DNA of 60,405 bases. Source: Polaromonas sp. (GTDB lineage: Bacteria > Pseudomonadota > Gammaproteobacteria > Burkholderiales > Burkholderiaceae_C). The notes under the pieces were generated by a model. It ran no database searches and had not been told where the DNA came from. It worked only from the letters and a program-made list of their open reading frames with translations. Both the position numbers and the translations under genes were made by a program. The stretch is taken from contig NZ_JADMJK010000074.1 in NCBI RefSeq assembly GCF_018780625.1, positions 1 through 60,405 on the forward strand, in the 5' to 3' direction. Shown one piece after another: positions 43,861 to 52,278 of the stretch. How positions within the stretch are numbered: the first letter of the stretch is position 1; each line of letters begins with the position of its first letter.

Positions 43861-43876
43861 AGCAACTTCGATGCCA
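43861..43876 (-). promoter_or_regulatory. Sigma-54 promoter of the Gly-rich gene
   Basis: Minus strand TGGCATCGAAGTTGCT, matching TGGCACG-N4-TTGCW with GG and GC exactly ten bases apart. Predicted start about 43850, leaving a 67-base leader before the ATG at 43783. A sigma-54 activator gene is in the same locus. Confidence 0.75.
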
Positions 43877-44306
43877 ATTTGTTTTTTTGAGTAGCTAAGT
43901 CATTGATGTCATTGGATAAAACGGCAATTGGCGTGGCGCTGCAAGTCACTGATGGCGATTTTTTGATGACGGACGGCGCCCGGAATGTCACAGATGGTTG
44001 ACGGTCGCCCTGCCGTGCGATGCGGGGCGCCACCTGCCGCAGCACGGTGAAAATTGCCCGCGCAAGGGTGTGGCGCAACCATTGGGATGCAGGCAACGCC
44101 AGTCGCCAGCCGACCGTCTCACGCATGTGACGGTGCTGGCTGCAAGAACAGGTCGGGGTGTCTGATGCATGCCGCCGGAAATCGCCTGCGGAGCCCCGAA
44201 TAGCTTGGGATTTTTAGCATGGTTAGCTCATGCACACGGGCTGTATCCGTTGTGTGACATGGTCATTGAGCGGCCCCGGCTTCAATCGGAAAAATAGGGG
44301 CGGCAC

Positions 44307-44348
44307 TTGATGCCTGTCAATTGCGCCACCCTGATCGTTTCGCAGAAT
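44307..44348 (+). promoter_or_regulatory. FNR box and -10 of the pore gene
   Basis: TTGATGCCTGTCAA at 44307–44320, consensus in both arms, and CAGAAT at 44343–44348. The box centre (44313.5) is 41.5 bases from a start at 44355, the class II geometry. The translation start follows at 44393. Confidence 0.65.
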
Positions 44349-44392
44349 GAGCGTTTGAATTTTCAACAAGCGAAAAAAATGGGGGGAGTTAC

Positions 44393-45694
44393 ATGAAGAA
44401 AAATCACGGTAGCCGGTCTTTGGGCCTGTTGGCTTGTACCTCACTGGCGATGGCGGCCACGGCTGCTCATGCGCAGGGCGCAGCGGCGGCAAGTGATGAT
44501 CCCGGTGTGCGCATCGAGCGGCTGCAGCAGCAGTTGACCGAGCAAAACCGGCAGATTGAAACGCTCAGGCAAGCCGTGGCAGACCAGGAGGCGCGCCACC
44601 GTGAACTGCAGCGGGCGCTCGGCCAGGAGCCCCGCGCTGTGGCCGGTCGGGCTGAAGGCGCCAGGACGCCGGACGCGGACAGTGCGTCCGATACATCCCA
44701 GCGCCCCGTGCGGGTCGGCACTGCACCCCGCCAGGACACCCAGCCGCCGGCGGTGGCGCCTTTGTTTGACCAGCCCGGAATCCTCACGCCCAAAGGCAAG
44801 TATTCGCTGGAGCCCTCGGTGCAATACAGCTACTCGTCGAGCAACCGCGTGGCGCTGGTGGGGTACACGATTATTCCGGCATTGCTGATCGGCTTGGTGG
44901 ATGTGCGCGAGGTCAAGCGAAGCACCTTCACCGGCGCCTTGACGACGCGCTATGGGCTGAGCAACCGATTGGAACTGGAAGCCAAGCTGCCCTATGTGTA
45001 CCGCTCCGACGCGACGATCAGCCGCGAACTCGGCGGCGGGTCGGCAACGGACCGTGTGTTCAACAGCAGCGGCCGCGCGATGGGCGACGTTGAACTGGCA
45101 GCACGCTATCAGCTCAATGACGGCGGCGCGAACAAGCCCTATCTGATCGGTTCCATGCGCTTCAAGTCACGCACCGGCAAGGATCCGTTCGAAGTCGTGA
45201 CAGACTGCATCACGCGCTGCGAAGGCAGCGAGACCACGGGCCTGCCGCTCGATTTGCCCACAGGTTCCGGCTTTTACTCGTTGCAGCCCGGCCTGACCTG
45301 GCTGTTTCCGTCAGACCCCGCCGTATTTTTTGGCGGCGTCAGCTACACCTACAACTTCAAGCGCAGCGACGTCAGCCGCCTGGTGCGCGGCGGTGAGCGG
45401 GAATTGATTGGCACCATCGAGCCCGGCGGCATCTTTGGCATCAATTTCGGCATGGGACTTGCGCTGAACGACAAATCAACGTTCAGCATGGGCGTTGACC
45501 TGAACTCCGTCGGCCGCACGCGCCGCAACGGCACGCCGCTGGAGAGTTCCGTTCGCACCCAACTGGCCAGCCTGCTGCTGGGCTATTCCTATCGCTACAG
45601 CGACAAGACCAACTTCAACGTGACCGTGGGCGCGGGCCTCACGCGGGACACGCCCGACCTGACGATCGGTCTGCGGATTCCGATCTCTTTTTGA
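44393..45694 (+). CDS. FapF-like outer-membrane pore with N-terminal coiled coil
   Basis: 433 residues, the size of Pseudomonas FapF. Signal peptide to about residue 28 (SLAMAATAAHAQ), coiled coil 38–75 (IERLQQQLTEQNRQIETLRQ), a Pro/Asp-rich linker, then a beta-barrel from about 120 to the C-terminal Phe (LRIPISF, the outer-membrane insertion signature). Barrel strands alternate as in YSLEPSVQYSYSSSNRVALV, TRYGLSNRLELEAKLPYVYR, LIGSMRFKSRTG, SMGVDLNSVGRTRRNG. A Cys pair (VTDCITRCEG) may close a loop. FapF is a trimeric gated amyloid pore with the same plan. Followed after 9 bases by the activator gene. Confidence 0.8.
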   Translation: MKKNHGSRSLGLLACTSLAMAATAAHAQGAAAASDDPGVRIERLQQQLTEQNRQIETLRQAVADQEARHRELQRALGQEPRAVAGRAEGARTPDADSASDTSQRPVRVGTAPRQDTQPPAVAPLFDQPGILTPKGKYSLEPSVQYSYSSSNRVALVGYTIIPALLIGLVDVREVKRSTFTGALTTRYGLSNRLELEAKLPYVYRSDATISRELGGGSATDRVFNSSGRAMGDVELAARYQLNDGGANKPYLIGSMRFKSRTGKDPFEVVTDCITRCEGSETTGLPLDLPTGSGFYSLQPGLTWLFPSDPAVFFGGVSYTYNFKRSDVSRLVRGGERELIGTIEPGGIFGINFGMGLALNDKSTFSMGVDLNSVGRTRRNGTPLESSVRTQLASLLLGYSYRYSDKTNFNVTVGAGLTRDTPDLTIGLRIPISF

Positions 45695-45703
45695 AGAGCT
45701 TTC

Positions 45704-47044
45704 ATGGCGTTGCGAAAAATCCTGTCCGTCTGCGTCGGATCCGGTTCTGAAGAGTTGTCCGACCATATTTTTGCGAGTGGCTGGATGGCACTGTCAGCAA
45801 CCGATGTGAGCATCGCACGGCGCATACAGGCGCAACAAGACGTGCAGGTCGGCGTGCTGCTGCTCGCGGATTCTTCGCCCGGACAACTCAGCGAGGTCGA
45901 GGAGTGGCTGAGGTTGTCAAGCCGGATGGAGTGGGTAGGCGTGTTTCCTGCCGAGGCGCTCGCGTCACCCGTTCTGCGCGAGCTGGTCCTGAGCTGCTTT
46001 TTTGACTATCACACGCTGCCCGTGGACTGGCGCGTACTCAACCTCACGCTCGGTCACGCCTTTCGCCGTGCCTTGCTGCGCGGCCAGGGCGACGGCCACC
46101 TGAAGGCCGAGGGCAGCATGGGCATGGTCGGGCACAGTGCAGCGGTTGTGCGCTTGCAGCAGCAGATACGCAAGGTGGCGGCCACCGACGCGCCAGTCCT
46201 TATTGGCGGGGAGAGCGGCAGCGGCAAAGAGCTGGCCGCCCGTGCCATTCACCAGTGCTCCAGGCGCGCCGCCGGCCCTTTTGTTGCCGTCAATTGCGGT
46301 GCCATTGCGCCCGCGCTGATTCAGTCGGAGTTGTTTGGCCATGAGCGCGGCTCGTTCACGGGCGCAACGGCAGGCAAGCTCGGACTGATTGAGGCAGCCA
46401 GTGGCGGCACTCTCTTTCTGGACGAAATTGCCGACCTGCCGCTTGAACTGCAGACCAATCTGCTGCGTTTCCTGCAGGAGCACACCATTCATCGCGTGGG
46501 CTCTACCCGCAGCCTGCAGATGGATGTTCGTGTGGTGGCCGCCTCGCACATGGACCTGGCGGCGGCGGCGGCGGCTGGCCGGTTTCGGGAAGACCTGTTT
46601 TATCGCCTGAACGTATTGCCCCTCGTGGTGCCGTCCCTGCGTGAACGCATTTCCGACGTACCCGAGTTGGCGCAGCATTTTTTACGCGCTAGCATGGCCG
46701 ACCAGCAGCCGCGGCGGGTGGAGGGCTTCAGCCGGCAGGCCATGACCGCCATGATGTCCCACCCCTGGCCGGGCAACGTGCGCGAGTTGTTCAACCGCGT
46801 GCAGCGCGCAGCAGTCATGACCGACCATCGCCTGATCACCCCGGCTGATCTGGGGCTGGCCGTCGAAAACCCTGCCGGTCTTGAGCTGGACAAAGCGCGA
46901 ACCCTGGCAGAGCGCGATGTGATTGCGCTGACCCTGGGCCGCGTTGGCCGCAACATCACCCATGCGGCACGCGAGCTGGGCATCTCGCGCATGACCCTGT
47001 ACCGGCTGATGGACAAACACGGCCTCGCGCCGCGCGCTGGGTGA
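45704..47044 (+). CDS. VpsR-like sigma-54-dependent transcription activator
   Basis: 446 residues. N-terminal domain about 1–140 without the receiver Asp pattern but with FDYHTLPVDWRVL, the motif of VpsR/BerB-type activators. AAA+ domain 147–375: Walker A GGESGSGKELAA, sigma-54 loop GSFTGA (variant of GAFTGA), Walker B FLDEIADLP, sensor II region WPGNVREL. C-terminal Fis-type helix-turn-helix (NITHAARELGISRMTLYRLM). VpsR and BerB respond to cyclic-di-GMP, known of the family; I infer the same here. Cotranscribed with the pore gene, so it would feed back on the divergent sigma-54 promoter. Confidence 0.9.
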   Translation: MALRKILSVCVGSGSEELSDHIFASGWMALSATDVSIARRIQAQQDVQVGVLLLADSSPGQLSEVEEWLRLSSRMEWVGVFPAEALASPVLRELVLSCFFDYHTLPVDWRVLNLTLGHAFRRALLRGQGDGHLKAEGSMGMVGHSAAVVRLQQQIRKVAATDAPVLIGGESGSGKELAARAIHQCSRRAAGPFVAVNCGAIAPALIQSELFGHERGSFTGATAGKLGLIEAASGGTLFLDEIADLPLELQTNLLRFLQEHTIHRVGSTRSLQMDVRVVAASHMDLAAAAAAGRFREDLFYRLNVLPLVVPSLRERISDVPELAQHFLRASMADQQPRRVEGFSRQAMTAMMSHPWPGNVRELFNRVQRAAVMTDHRLITPADLGLAVENPAGLELDKARTLAERDVIALTLGRVGRNITHAARELGISRMTLYRLMDKHGLAPRAG

Positions 47045-47102
47045 CATCGTCGCCGGTTTGATCCCGGCACATGACCGGCCGCTATATTCAGGCGAAATAA
47101 AA

Positions 47103-47123
47103 CCAACGACTTCGTTGGGTTTT
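47103..47123. terminator. Terminator after the activator gene
   Basis: Stem CCAACGA/TCGTTGG (47103–47109, 47112–47118) with two-base loop, followed by GTTTT and preceded by AAAA, so usable both ways; 58 bases past the activator stop and also in line for the leftward tRNA-Ser. Confidence 0.75.
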
Positions 47124-47185
47124 GATGCGTGCCGATTGGGGCTTGTTGGTCCAACACGCTGGAAAATCATCAGAATTTCCGGTAT

Positions 47186-47275
47186 TGGCGGAAGCGGTGA
47201 GATTCGAACTCACGGAGGACTCACATCCTCGGCAGTTTTCAAGACTGCTGCATTCAACCGCTCTGCCACGCTTCC
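47186..47275 (-). tRNA. tRNA-Ser (anticodon UGA)
   Basis: 90 bases with encoded CCA and the long variable arm of a class II tRNA (CCGAGGATGTGAGTCCTCC). Anticodon loop CTTGAAA gives TGA; T-arm GAGTTCGAATCTC; acceptor GGAAGCG pairs with CGCTTCC. Confidence 0.96.
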
Positions 47276-47336
47276 AAGCCCGCTAGTTTAACCGCAGGGC
47301 GGGCCGGGCTTGGGGCTGGCTCTGAAAAAATAGGCC

Positions 47337-47993
47337 TCAGGCGGGCTGCAGCATGCCTTTTGTTTCAATAAAGGCCACCACTTCGGCCAGTCCGGTGCTG
47401 GTTTTGAGGTTGGTCATGACGAAGGGCTTGAGGCCTTTGGCCGTGGTGCGCATGCGGATGGTATCGGCCTCCATCACGCCCAGGTCGGCGCCCACGTAGG
47501 GTGCCAGATCGGTCTTGTTGATGACGAACAGGTCGCTTTTGGTGATGCCTGGCCCGCCCTTGCGCGGGATTTTTTCGCCGGCGGCCACGTCGATCACGTA
47601 GATGGTGAGGTCGCTAAGTTCGGGGCTGAAGGTCGCGGCCAGGTTGTCGCCGCCCGACTCGATGAACACCACGTCGGCATTCGGAAACTCGGCCAGCATG
47701 CGGTCGATGGCCTCCAGGTTGATCGAGGCGTCTTCGCGTATCGCCGTGTGCGGGCAGCCGCCGGTTTCCACGCCCATGATGCGTTCGGCGTCCAGCGCGC
47801 CGCTCACGGTCAGCAGGCGCTGGTCTTCCTTGGTGTAGATGTCGTTGGTGATGGCCACCAGGTCGTATTTGTCTTTCATGGCCTTGCAGAGCATTTCCAG
47901 CAGGGTGGTTTTGCCCGACCCGACCGGCCCGCCAATGCCCACGCGAAGGGGCGGCAGTTTTTTTGTGCGGTTGGCGATGTGGTGCAAGCTCAT
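47337..47993 (-). CDS. ureG: Urease accessory GTPase UreG
   Basis: 218 residues from ATG 47991–47993 (frame open 24 codons upstream without similarity). SIMIBI GTPase that drives nickel loading: P-loop [17 protein letters not shown], switch [11 protein letters not shown], nickel-binding [15 protein letters not shown] (CPH motif), [15 protein letters not shown]4 NKTDLAP. Last gene of the leftward urease operon. Confidence 0.97.
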   Translation of the reverse strand: MSLHHIANRTKKLPPLRVGIGGPVGSGKTTLLEMLCKAMKDKYDLVAITNDIYTKEDQRLLTVSGALDAERIMGVETGGCPHTAIREDASINLEAIDRMLAEFPNADVVFIESGGDNLAATFSPELSDLTIYVIDVAAGEKIPRKGGPGITKSDLFVINKTDLAPYVGADLGVMEADTIRMRTTAKGLKPFVMTNLKTSTGLAEVVAFIETKGMLQPA

Positions 47994-48030
47994 GGGGAAA
48001 TACCTTGGATGGTTGAAACGGGGCGCCTCG

Positions 48031-48729
48031 TCAGGAGCGAAACAGCCGGGAATACTGGGTTTCATGCTGGGCCGAAAGAATCGCCAGCATCGGTGAAAAG
48101 GCCTGGCGTTCGCCCTCTGGCAGTTGCAGGGCAGATTCGACAGCGGCCGGAATGCACCGGCTCAGGCGGGCCAGGATGCGCTGGCCGGCGCTCTGCCCTA
48201 GCGGAACCGACTTGAGCGCGGCCTGCATCATGTTCTCGGCCCAGCCAAAGGCATAGGCCAGCAGGCAGTCGCGCACGCCGGCCGCCGTCTGCGACGCCGC
48301 CAGCGCAAACGCCACCGGATAGGTTGGCTGCATGCGGGCACAGGCTTCAATATGACCTGCATTGGCGCCATCATGGTTGCGCAGCCAGTCGAGCAGCGAG
48401 CGGCCCATCTGTTCGGCCTGCAGCCTGAGTTCGCTGGTTTCGCGGGTCTGCAGCACCCAGTCGTTAAGTTGCTGGATGCGCGGCAGGTCCGATTCGCGCC
48501 AGGCCGGAATGGCCTGGGCAATCACGGCCAGGTCGCCGCGTGCCAGCGTCAGGTGGAGTTGGTCCGTCAGCCAGTCAGATGCGATGCCTTCCGTAGCTAC
48601 TCCCGCCCGATCGACGGCCGCTTCCAGCACTTCCGAGTAAGAAAATCCGCCCACGGGCAAGGCCGGGGACGCGAGCCAGATCAGCTGGAGCAGGCTGGCC
48701 GCTGGCAGGGTTTCGGCCGTTTGCGTCAA
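48031..48729 (-). CDS. ureF: Urease accessory protein UreF
   Basis: 232 residues. All-helical regulator of UreG GTPase: [26 protein letters not shown] at the N-terminus (family hallmark), [50 protein letters not shown] in the C-terminal part with the conserved PLGQ-x2-GQ. Starts at a TTG (48727–48729) overlapping the ureE stop; no nearby ATG. 37 bases upstream of ureG. Confidence 0.95.
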   Translation of the reverse strand: MTQTAETLPAASLLQLIWLASPALPVGGFSYSEVLEAAVDRAGVATEGIASDWLTDQLHLTLARGDLAVIAQAIPAWRESDLPRIQQLNDWVLQTRETSELRLQAEQMGRSLLDWLRNHDGANAGHIEACARMQPTYPVAFALAASQTAAGVRDCLLAYAFGWAENMMQAALKSVPLGQSAGQRILARLSRCIPAAVESALQLPEGERQAFSPMLAILSAQHETQYSRLFRS

Positions 48730-49346
48730 TGGCTGTGCGGCTTGCGCGGGTGGATCTGGATGGCGACCGGCTTGATGGCGTCCGTCTTCCCGTTGTCGTG
48801 GCCATGGTTGCAGTCGGGTCCGTGTACATGGGGCGCGGGCGTTGCGGCAGGCGCATGGGCGTGGGCGTCGGTATGGCTGTGGCCATGGCCGCCCGCGCTG
48901 TACGCGCCGCCCTCGGGTTCAAACGCTTCCAGGGCTTCCTGCACGGTCAGGTGCATGGCCCGCAGCATGTCGGCCAGCACATGGTCGGGCTCTATCTTCA
49001 GGTGGTCGGGTTTCAATTCAATCGGCACATGGCGGTTGCCCAGGTGGTAGGCGGCGCGGGTCAAATCGAACGCGGTGCCGTGCGACGTGCAGGCCGTGAT
49101 GCGCAGCACCGCCTGCGGTGCGGCAATCACGCGGACCATGGAGCCGTCTTCGGCCACCAGCACGTCGCCGCCGCGCACCAGCGTGCCGCGCGGCAAAAAA
49201 ACGCCGAGTTGGCGGCCCAGCGAGTCGGTGGCGTCAAAACGGCTTTTCTGGCGCACGTCCCAGTCGAGTTCGAGGGTGGACGCGCGTTTGACCAGCACCG
49301 GGGCCAGGCCAGCGCCCTGCGAAATGAGTTTGGAAATTTGAAGCAT
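48726..49346 (-). CDS. ureE: Urease nickel-delivery chaperone UreE
   Basis: 206 residues. N-terminal peptide-binding domain ([40 protein letters not shown]), the metal-binding central domain with GNRHVPIEL, and an extended His-rich tail ([35 protein letters not shown]), which would bind several nickel ions. Starts ATG 49344–49346, 7 bases after ureC. Confidence 0.96.
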   Translation of the reverse strand: MLQISKLISQGAGLAPVLVKRASTLELDWDVRQKSRFDATDSLGRQLGVFLPRGTLVRGGDVLVAEDGSMVRVIAAPQAVLRITACTSHGTAFDLTRAAYHLGNRHVPIELKPDHLKIEPDHVLADMLRAMHLTVQEALEAFEPEGGAYSAGGHGHSHTDAHAHAPAATPAPHVHGPDCNHGHDNGKTDAIKPVAIQIHPRKPHSH

Positions 49347-49353
49347 CGCTTGA

Positions 49354-51117
49354 TTAAAACAAAAAGTAGCGCTGCGTCATCGGCAGGCTGGTCGCCGGCT
49401 CGCAGGTCAGCAGTTGCCCGTCGGCGCGGACCAGGTAGCTTTGGGCGTCGATTTCCATTTTGGGCAGGTAATGGTTATGCACCATGTGCTGCTTGCGCAC
49501 GCCGCGTATGTTTTTCACCGCGCTCAGCGTCTTGGCCAGGCCGAAGCGCTCCTTGATGCCGGCGGCCAGCCCGGCCTGCGAGACAAAGGTCAGCGAGCCC
49601 TTGGCCACTGCGCCGCCGAAAGCGCCGAACATGGGCCGGTAATGCACCGGCTGCGGCGTTGGAATCGAGGCGTTCGGGTCGCCCATGGCGGCCATGGCAA
49701 TAAACCCGCCTTTCAGGATGATGGACGGCTTGATGCCGAAAAACGCCGGCTTCCAGACCACCAGGTCGGCGAACTTGCCGACTTCGATGGAGCCGACCTC
49801 GTGCGAAATGCCGTGGGCAATCGCCGGGTTGATGGTGTATTTACTGATGTAGCGCTTGACGCGGAAATTGTCGTTGCGGGGATCTTGCTCGACCGAAGAG
49901 CCCCCACCCCAGCCCTCTCCCAGCGGGGGAGGGGGCAAGAGATGGCCGCGCTGCTGCTTCATCTTGTGGGCGTTCTGCCAGGTGCGGATGATGACTTCGC
50001 CGACCCGGCCCATGGCCTGGCTGTCGCTGCTCATCATGCTGATGGCGCCCAGGTCGTGCAGCACGTCTTCGGCGGCAATGGTTTCCTTGCGGATGCGGCT
50101 TTCGGCAAAGGCCAGGTCTTCGGCAATGCCCGCGTCCAGGTGGTGGCAGACCATCAGCATGTCGACATGCTCGTCGAGCGTGTTGACGGTGTAGGGCATG
50201 GTCGGGTTGGTGGACGAGGGCAGGAAGTTCGCCTCCCCGACGACGCGCAAAATGTCGGGCGCATGGCCGCCGCCCGCGCCTTCGGTGTGAAAGGCGCAGA
50301 GAGAGCGGCCCTTGGTGGCGGCAATCGTGTTCTCGACAAAGCCCGACTCGTTGAGCGTGTCGCTGTGAATCGCCACCTGCACATCGGCATCTTCGGCCAC
50401 ATCCAGGCAGTTGCTGATGGCCGCCGGCGTCGTGCCCCAGTCTTCATGCAGCTTCAGGCCAATCACGCCGGCGTTGACCTGCTCGTGCAGCGCGTCGGGC
50501 AGGCTGGCATTGCCCTTGCCCAGAAAGCCCAGGTTCATCGGGAAGGCATCGGCCGCCTGCAGCATGCGCTCTATGTTCCACGGCCCCGGCGTGCAGGTGG
50601 TGGCAAAGGTGCCGGTGGCCGGGCCGGTGCCGCCGCCCAGCATGGTGGTGACGCCGCTGGTCAATGCTTCCTCAATTTGCTGCGGGCAGATGAAGTGGAT
50701 GTGCGAGTCGATGCCGCCAGCGGTAACTAACATGCCTTCGCAGCTGATGATCTCTGTGCCGGGGCCGATGATGATGTCCACGCCCGGCTGCACGTCGGGG
50801 TTGCCGGCCTTGCCGATGGCTTTGACGCGCCCGCCCTTGAGGCCAATGTCGGCCTTGACGATGCCCCAGTGGTCGAGGATGAGCGCGTTCGTCATCACCG
50901 TGTCCATCGCGCCTTCGGCATTGGTTGTTTGCGACTGGGCCATGCCGTCACGAATGGTTTTTCCGCCGCCGAACTTGACTTCTTCGCCGTAGCTGCCGGC
51001 GCGCAGCGTGTAGTCGGCCTCCACCTCGATCATCAGGTCAGTGTCGGCCAGCCGCAGCCGGTCGCCCACCGTGGGGCCAAACATTTCTGCGTAGGCACGT
51101 CTGCCAATCGTTGCCAT
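49354..51117 (-). CDS. ureC: Urease alpha subunit, with an in-frame insertion
   Basis: 587 residues against 567–573 usual. Nickel ligands [13 protein letters not shown] (carbamylated Lys), [21 protein letters not shown], flap VCHHLD with the Cys, and SSDSQAMGR Asp are all intact, so the enzyme should be active. Between MKQQRG and [11 protein letters not shown] there is an extra [20 protein letters not shown], encoded by a GC-rich palindromic element (49901–49937). The site is a surface-exposed loop upstream of the conserved NDNF segment in Klebsiella urease (recalled). ATG overlaps the ureB stop (TAATG). Confidence 0.96.
   Translation of the reverse strand: MATIGRRAYAEMFGPTVGDRLRLADTDLMIEVEADYTLRAGSYGEEVKFGGGKTIRDGMAQSQTTNAEGAMDTVMTNALILDHWGIVKADIGLKGGRVKAIGKAGNPDVQPGVDIIIGPGTEIISCEGMLVTAGGIDSHIHFICPQQIEEALTSGVTTMLGGGTGPATGTFATTCTPGPWNIERMLQAADAFPMNLGFLGKGNASLPDALHEQVNAGVIGLKLHEDWGTTPAAISNCLDVAEDADVQVAIHSDTLNESGFVENTIAATKGRSLCAFHTEGAGGGHAPDILRVVGEANFLPSSTNPTMPYTVNTLDEHVDMLMVCHHLDAGIAEDLAFAESRIRKETIAAEDVLHDLGAISMMSSDSQAMGRVGEVIIRTWQNAHKMKQQRGHLLPPPPLGEGWGGGSSVEQDPRNDNFRVKRYISKYTINPAIAHGISHEVGSIEVGKFADLVVWKPAFFGIKPSIILKGGFIAMAAMGDPNASIPTPQPVHYRPMFGAFGGAVAKGSLTFVSQAGLAAGIKERFGLAKTLSAVKNIRGVRKQHMVHNHYLPKMEIDAQSYLVRADGQLLTCEPATSLPMTQRYFLF
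49901..49937. repeat. Palindromic repeat-like insertion within ureC
   Basis: CCCCCACCCCAGCCCTCTCC followed by CAGCGGGGGAGGGGGC: stem GCCCTCTCCC (49912–49921) with GGGGAGGGGGC (49926–49936), loop AGCG. This CCCTCTCCC/GGGAGAGGG type is a common intergenic interspersed repeat in many proteobacteria. Here it is read through in frame without a stop. Confidence 0.65.
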
Positions 51118-51422
51118 TAAAGCGCTCCCTGAATGAGGCCGCGAAAGCCGTAGATTTGTCGCGCACCCGCAAAGTCCACCAACTCCACCGTGCGCTGCTG
51201 GCCGGGCTCGAAGCGCACGGCCGTGCCGGAGGCAATGTTCAGCCGCATGCCGCGCGCCGCATCGCGGTCAAAACCCAGCGCGCCGTTGGTTTCTGCAAAG
51301 TGGTAGTGCGACCCGACCTGGATCGGCCGGTCTGCGGTGTTTTGCACCACGAGTGTCAGCGTGCGCCGGCCTGTGTTGAGGAGATGCTCGGGGCCGTCGG
51401 TGAACAGTTCGCCGGGAATCAT
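51117..51422 (-). CDS. ureB: Urease beta subunit
   Basis: 101 residues: [43 protein letters not shown] (family hallmark GSHYHF-E-N-L), [25 protein letters not shown]. Separate from ureA as in other proteobacteria. Downstream of a small His-rich gene by 7 bases, upstream of ureC with stop/start overlap. Confidence 0.97.
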   Translation of the reverse strand: MIPGELFTDGPEHLLNTGRRTLTLVVQNTADRPIQVGSHYHFAETNGALGFDRDAARGMRLNIASGTAVRFEPGQQRTVELVDFAGARQIYGFRGLIQGAL

Positions 51423-51429
51423 GGCCGCC

Positions 51430-51597
51430 TCACTTGCCGCCGCGTGACAGCCAGATCACCACCGCCAAGGCGCCGCCCAAGACCACAAAGCCCCATACGT
51501 CAGAGGCATGCCAGTGGGTGCCTGAAAATCCGTGTCCTTCATGGGCAAAAGAGGCTCCAGCCGCCGTAGCCATTAGGGTTGTAGCTATTGATTTCAT
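51430..51597 (-). CDS. Small His-rich membrane protein inside the urease operon
   Basis: 55 residues from ATG 51595–51597: short signal/leader ([18 protein letters not shown]) then [14 protein letters not shown], a dense His cluster facing the periplasm, then one membrane helix [18 protein letters not shown] and GGK. Sits between ureA and ureB where some genomes carry a nickel permease (HupE/UreJ) gene. I infer a periplasmic metal (nickel) binding or delivery role. GAG-x-A ribosome site weak. Its start region matches the interspersed repeat. Confidence 0.65.
   Translation of the reverse strand: MKSIATTLMATAAGASFAHEGHGFSGTHWHASDVWGFVVLGGALAVVIWLSRGGK
51582..51594 (-). repeat. Core of the interspersed repeat at the start of the small urease gene
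   Basis: Minus strand AAATCAATAGCTA, identical over 13 bases to the core of the copy at 38781–38828; the following GCTACAACCC...GGCTGGAGCC keeps a loose match. It forms codons 2–6 of the small gene. Confidence 0.4.
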
Positions 51598-51645
51598 GAT
51601 TTCTCCGGGGCTTTCAGGTTTCAACAGGGGAGGCAGGCAGCGGCA

Positions 51646-51948
51646 TCAGACGATGGGCTGGTGCACCGTGACCAGCTTGGTGCCGTCGGGAAAGGTGGCC
51701 TCGACCTGGATGTCGGGGATCAGCTCGGCGATGCCGTCCATCACATCGGCCCGGGCCAGGATGGTGCGGCCTTCGCTCATGAGTTGCGCCACTGTTTTGC
51801 CGTCGCGCGCGCCCTCCATGACGGCGGCGCTGATCAGCGCCACAGCTTCGGGGTAGTTGAGCTTGAGGCCGCGCGCGCGGCGCCGCTCGGCCAGCAGCGA
51901 GGCGGTAAAAATCAGCAGTTTGTCTTTTTCTCGGGGCGTCAGTTCCAT
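51646..51948 (-). CDS. ureA: Urease gamma subunit
   Basis: 100 residues: [95 protein letters not shown] 51946–51948 preceded by AGAAGGAGCCCC. First gene of the operon seen here. ureD, normally just upstream on this strand, is absent. Confidence 0.97.
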   Translation of the reverse strand: MELTPREKDKLLIFTASLLAERRRARGLKLNYPEAVALISAAVMEGARDGKTVAQLMSEGRTILARADVMDGIAELIPDIQVEATFPDGTKLVTVHQPIV

Positions 51949-52266
51949 GGGGCTCCTTCTGGGGCGTGTCGTCAGGTTTGCAAGAACGGTGCCAAAAGCT
52001 CCCATAAGCGTTTGGCGGGCCCGGTTCCGGATTCTTGAAACCGTGGGCGCCACGCGGCTGGTGATGCACGGTGGTGCCCTTTGCCCGCGTCTGGCCGTGC
52101 GTTACGGGCGTTTTTTGGGCGTGGTGCACTACGGCGGTGAGAAGGGCGTAGCCGGCGAATTTAGGTGGCACTTTTTTGGTGCAGCGGTGAAGGCATGGCG
52201 AGGCACCGCATCCGGCGCTCGCGTGCTAAAGAACGGGCAAGGTAGACGCAATTTTTTCAGCGCGGC
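51949..52266. other. Region upstream of ureA without a recognised gene
   Basis: About 320 bases. Open frames cross it on both strands, but none resembles UreD or any family I know. A minus-strand frame ends ...[13 protein letters not shown]-stop just upstream of ureA, the only trace that could be a protein C-terminus. Promoter of the urease operon must lie here but no clear -35/-10 or sigma-54 site is seen. Confidence 0.5.
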
Positions 52267-52272
52267 TATAAT
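52243..52272 (+). promoter_or_regulatory. Sigma-70 promoter of the small gene/infA leader
   Basis: Perfect TATAAT at 52267–52272 and TAGACG at 52243–52248 as a fair -35, spacing 18. Start expected near 52279. Confidence 0.65.
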
Positions 52273-52278
52273 AGCGGG

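Larger units (their letters stand above)
43784..44392. other. 609-base divergent regulatory region
   Basis: Separates the Gly-rich gene (leftward) from the pore gene (rightward). Contains the sigma-54 promoter at 43861–43876, an FNR box at 44307–44320 and three TGTGAC half-sites (43986–43992 inverted, 44126–44131, 44253–44258) that could be activator sites. No convincing open frame beyond shadows. Confidence 0.7.

Noticed and set aside
43928-44236. Two sigma-54-like sequences on the plus strand (near 43930 and 44220)
   Set aside because: GG and GC elements are nine, not ten, bases apart, which abolishes sigma-54 recognition. A third at 44259 has correct spacing but poor flanks.
49414-50730. 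438-codon plus-strand frame
   Set aside because: Antisense of ureC.
51614-52171. Minus-strand frame upstream of ureA considered as ureD
   Set aside because: No UreD motif; it overlaps ureA in another frame and has no ribosome site.
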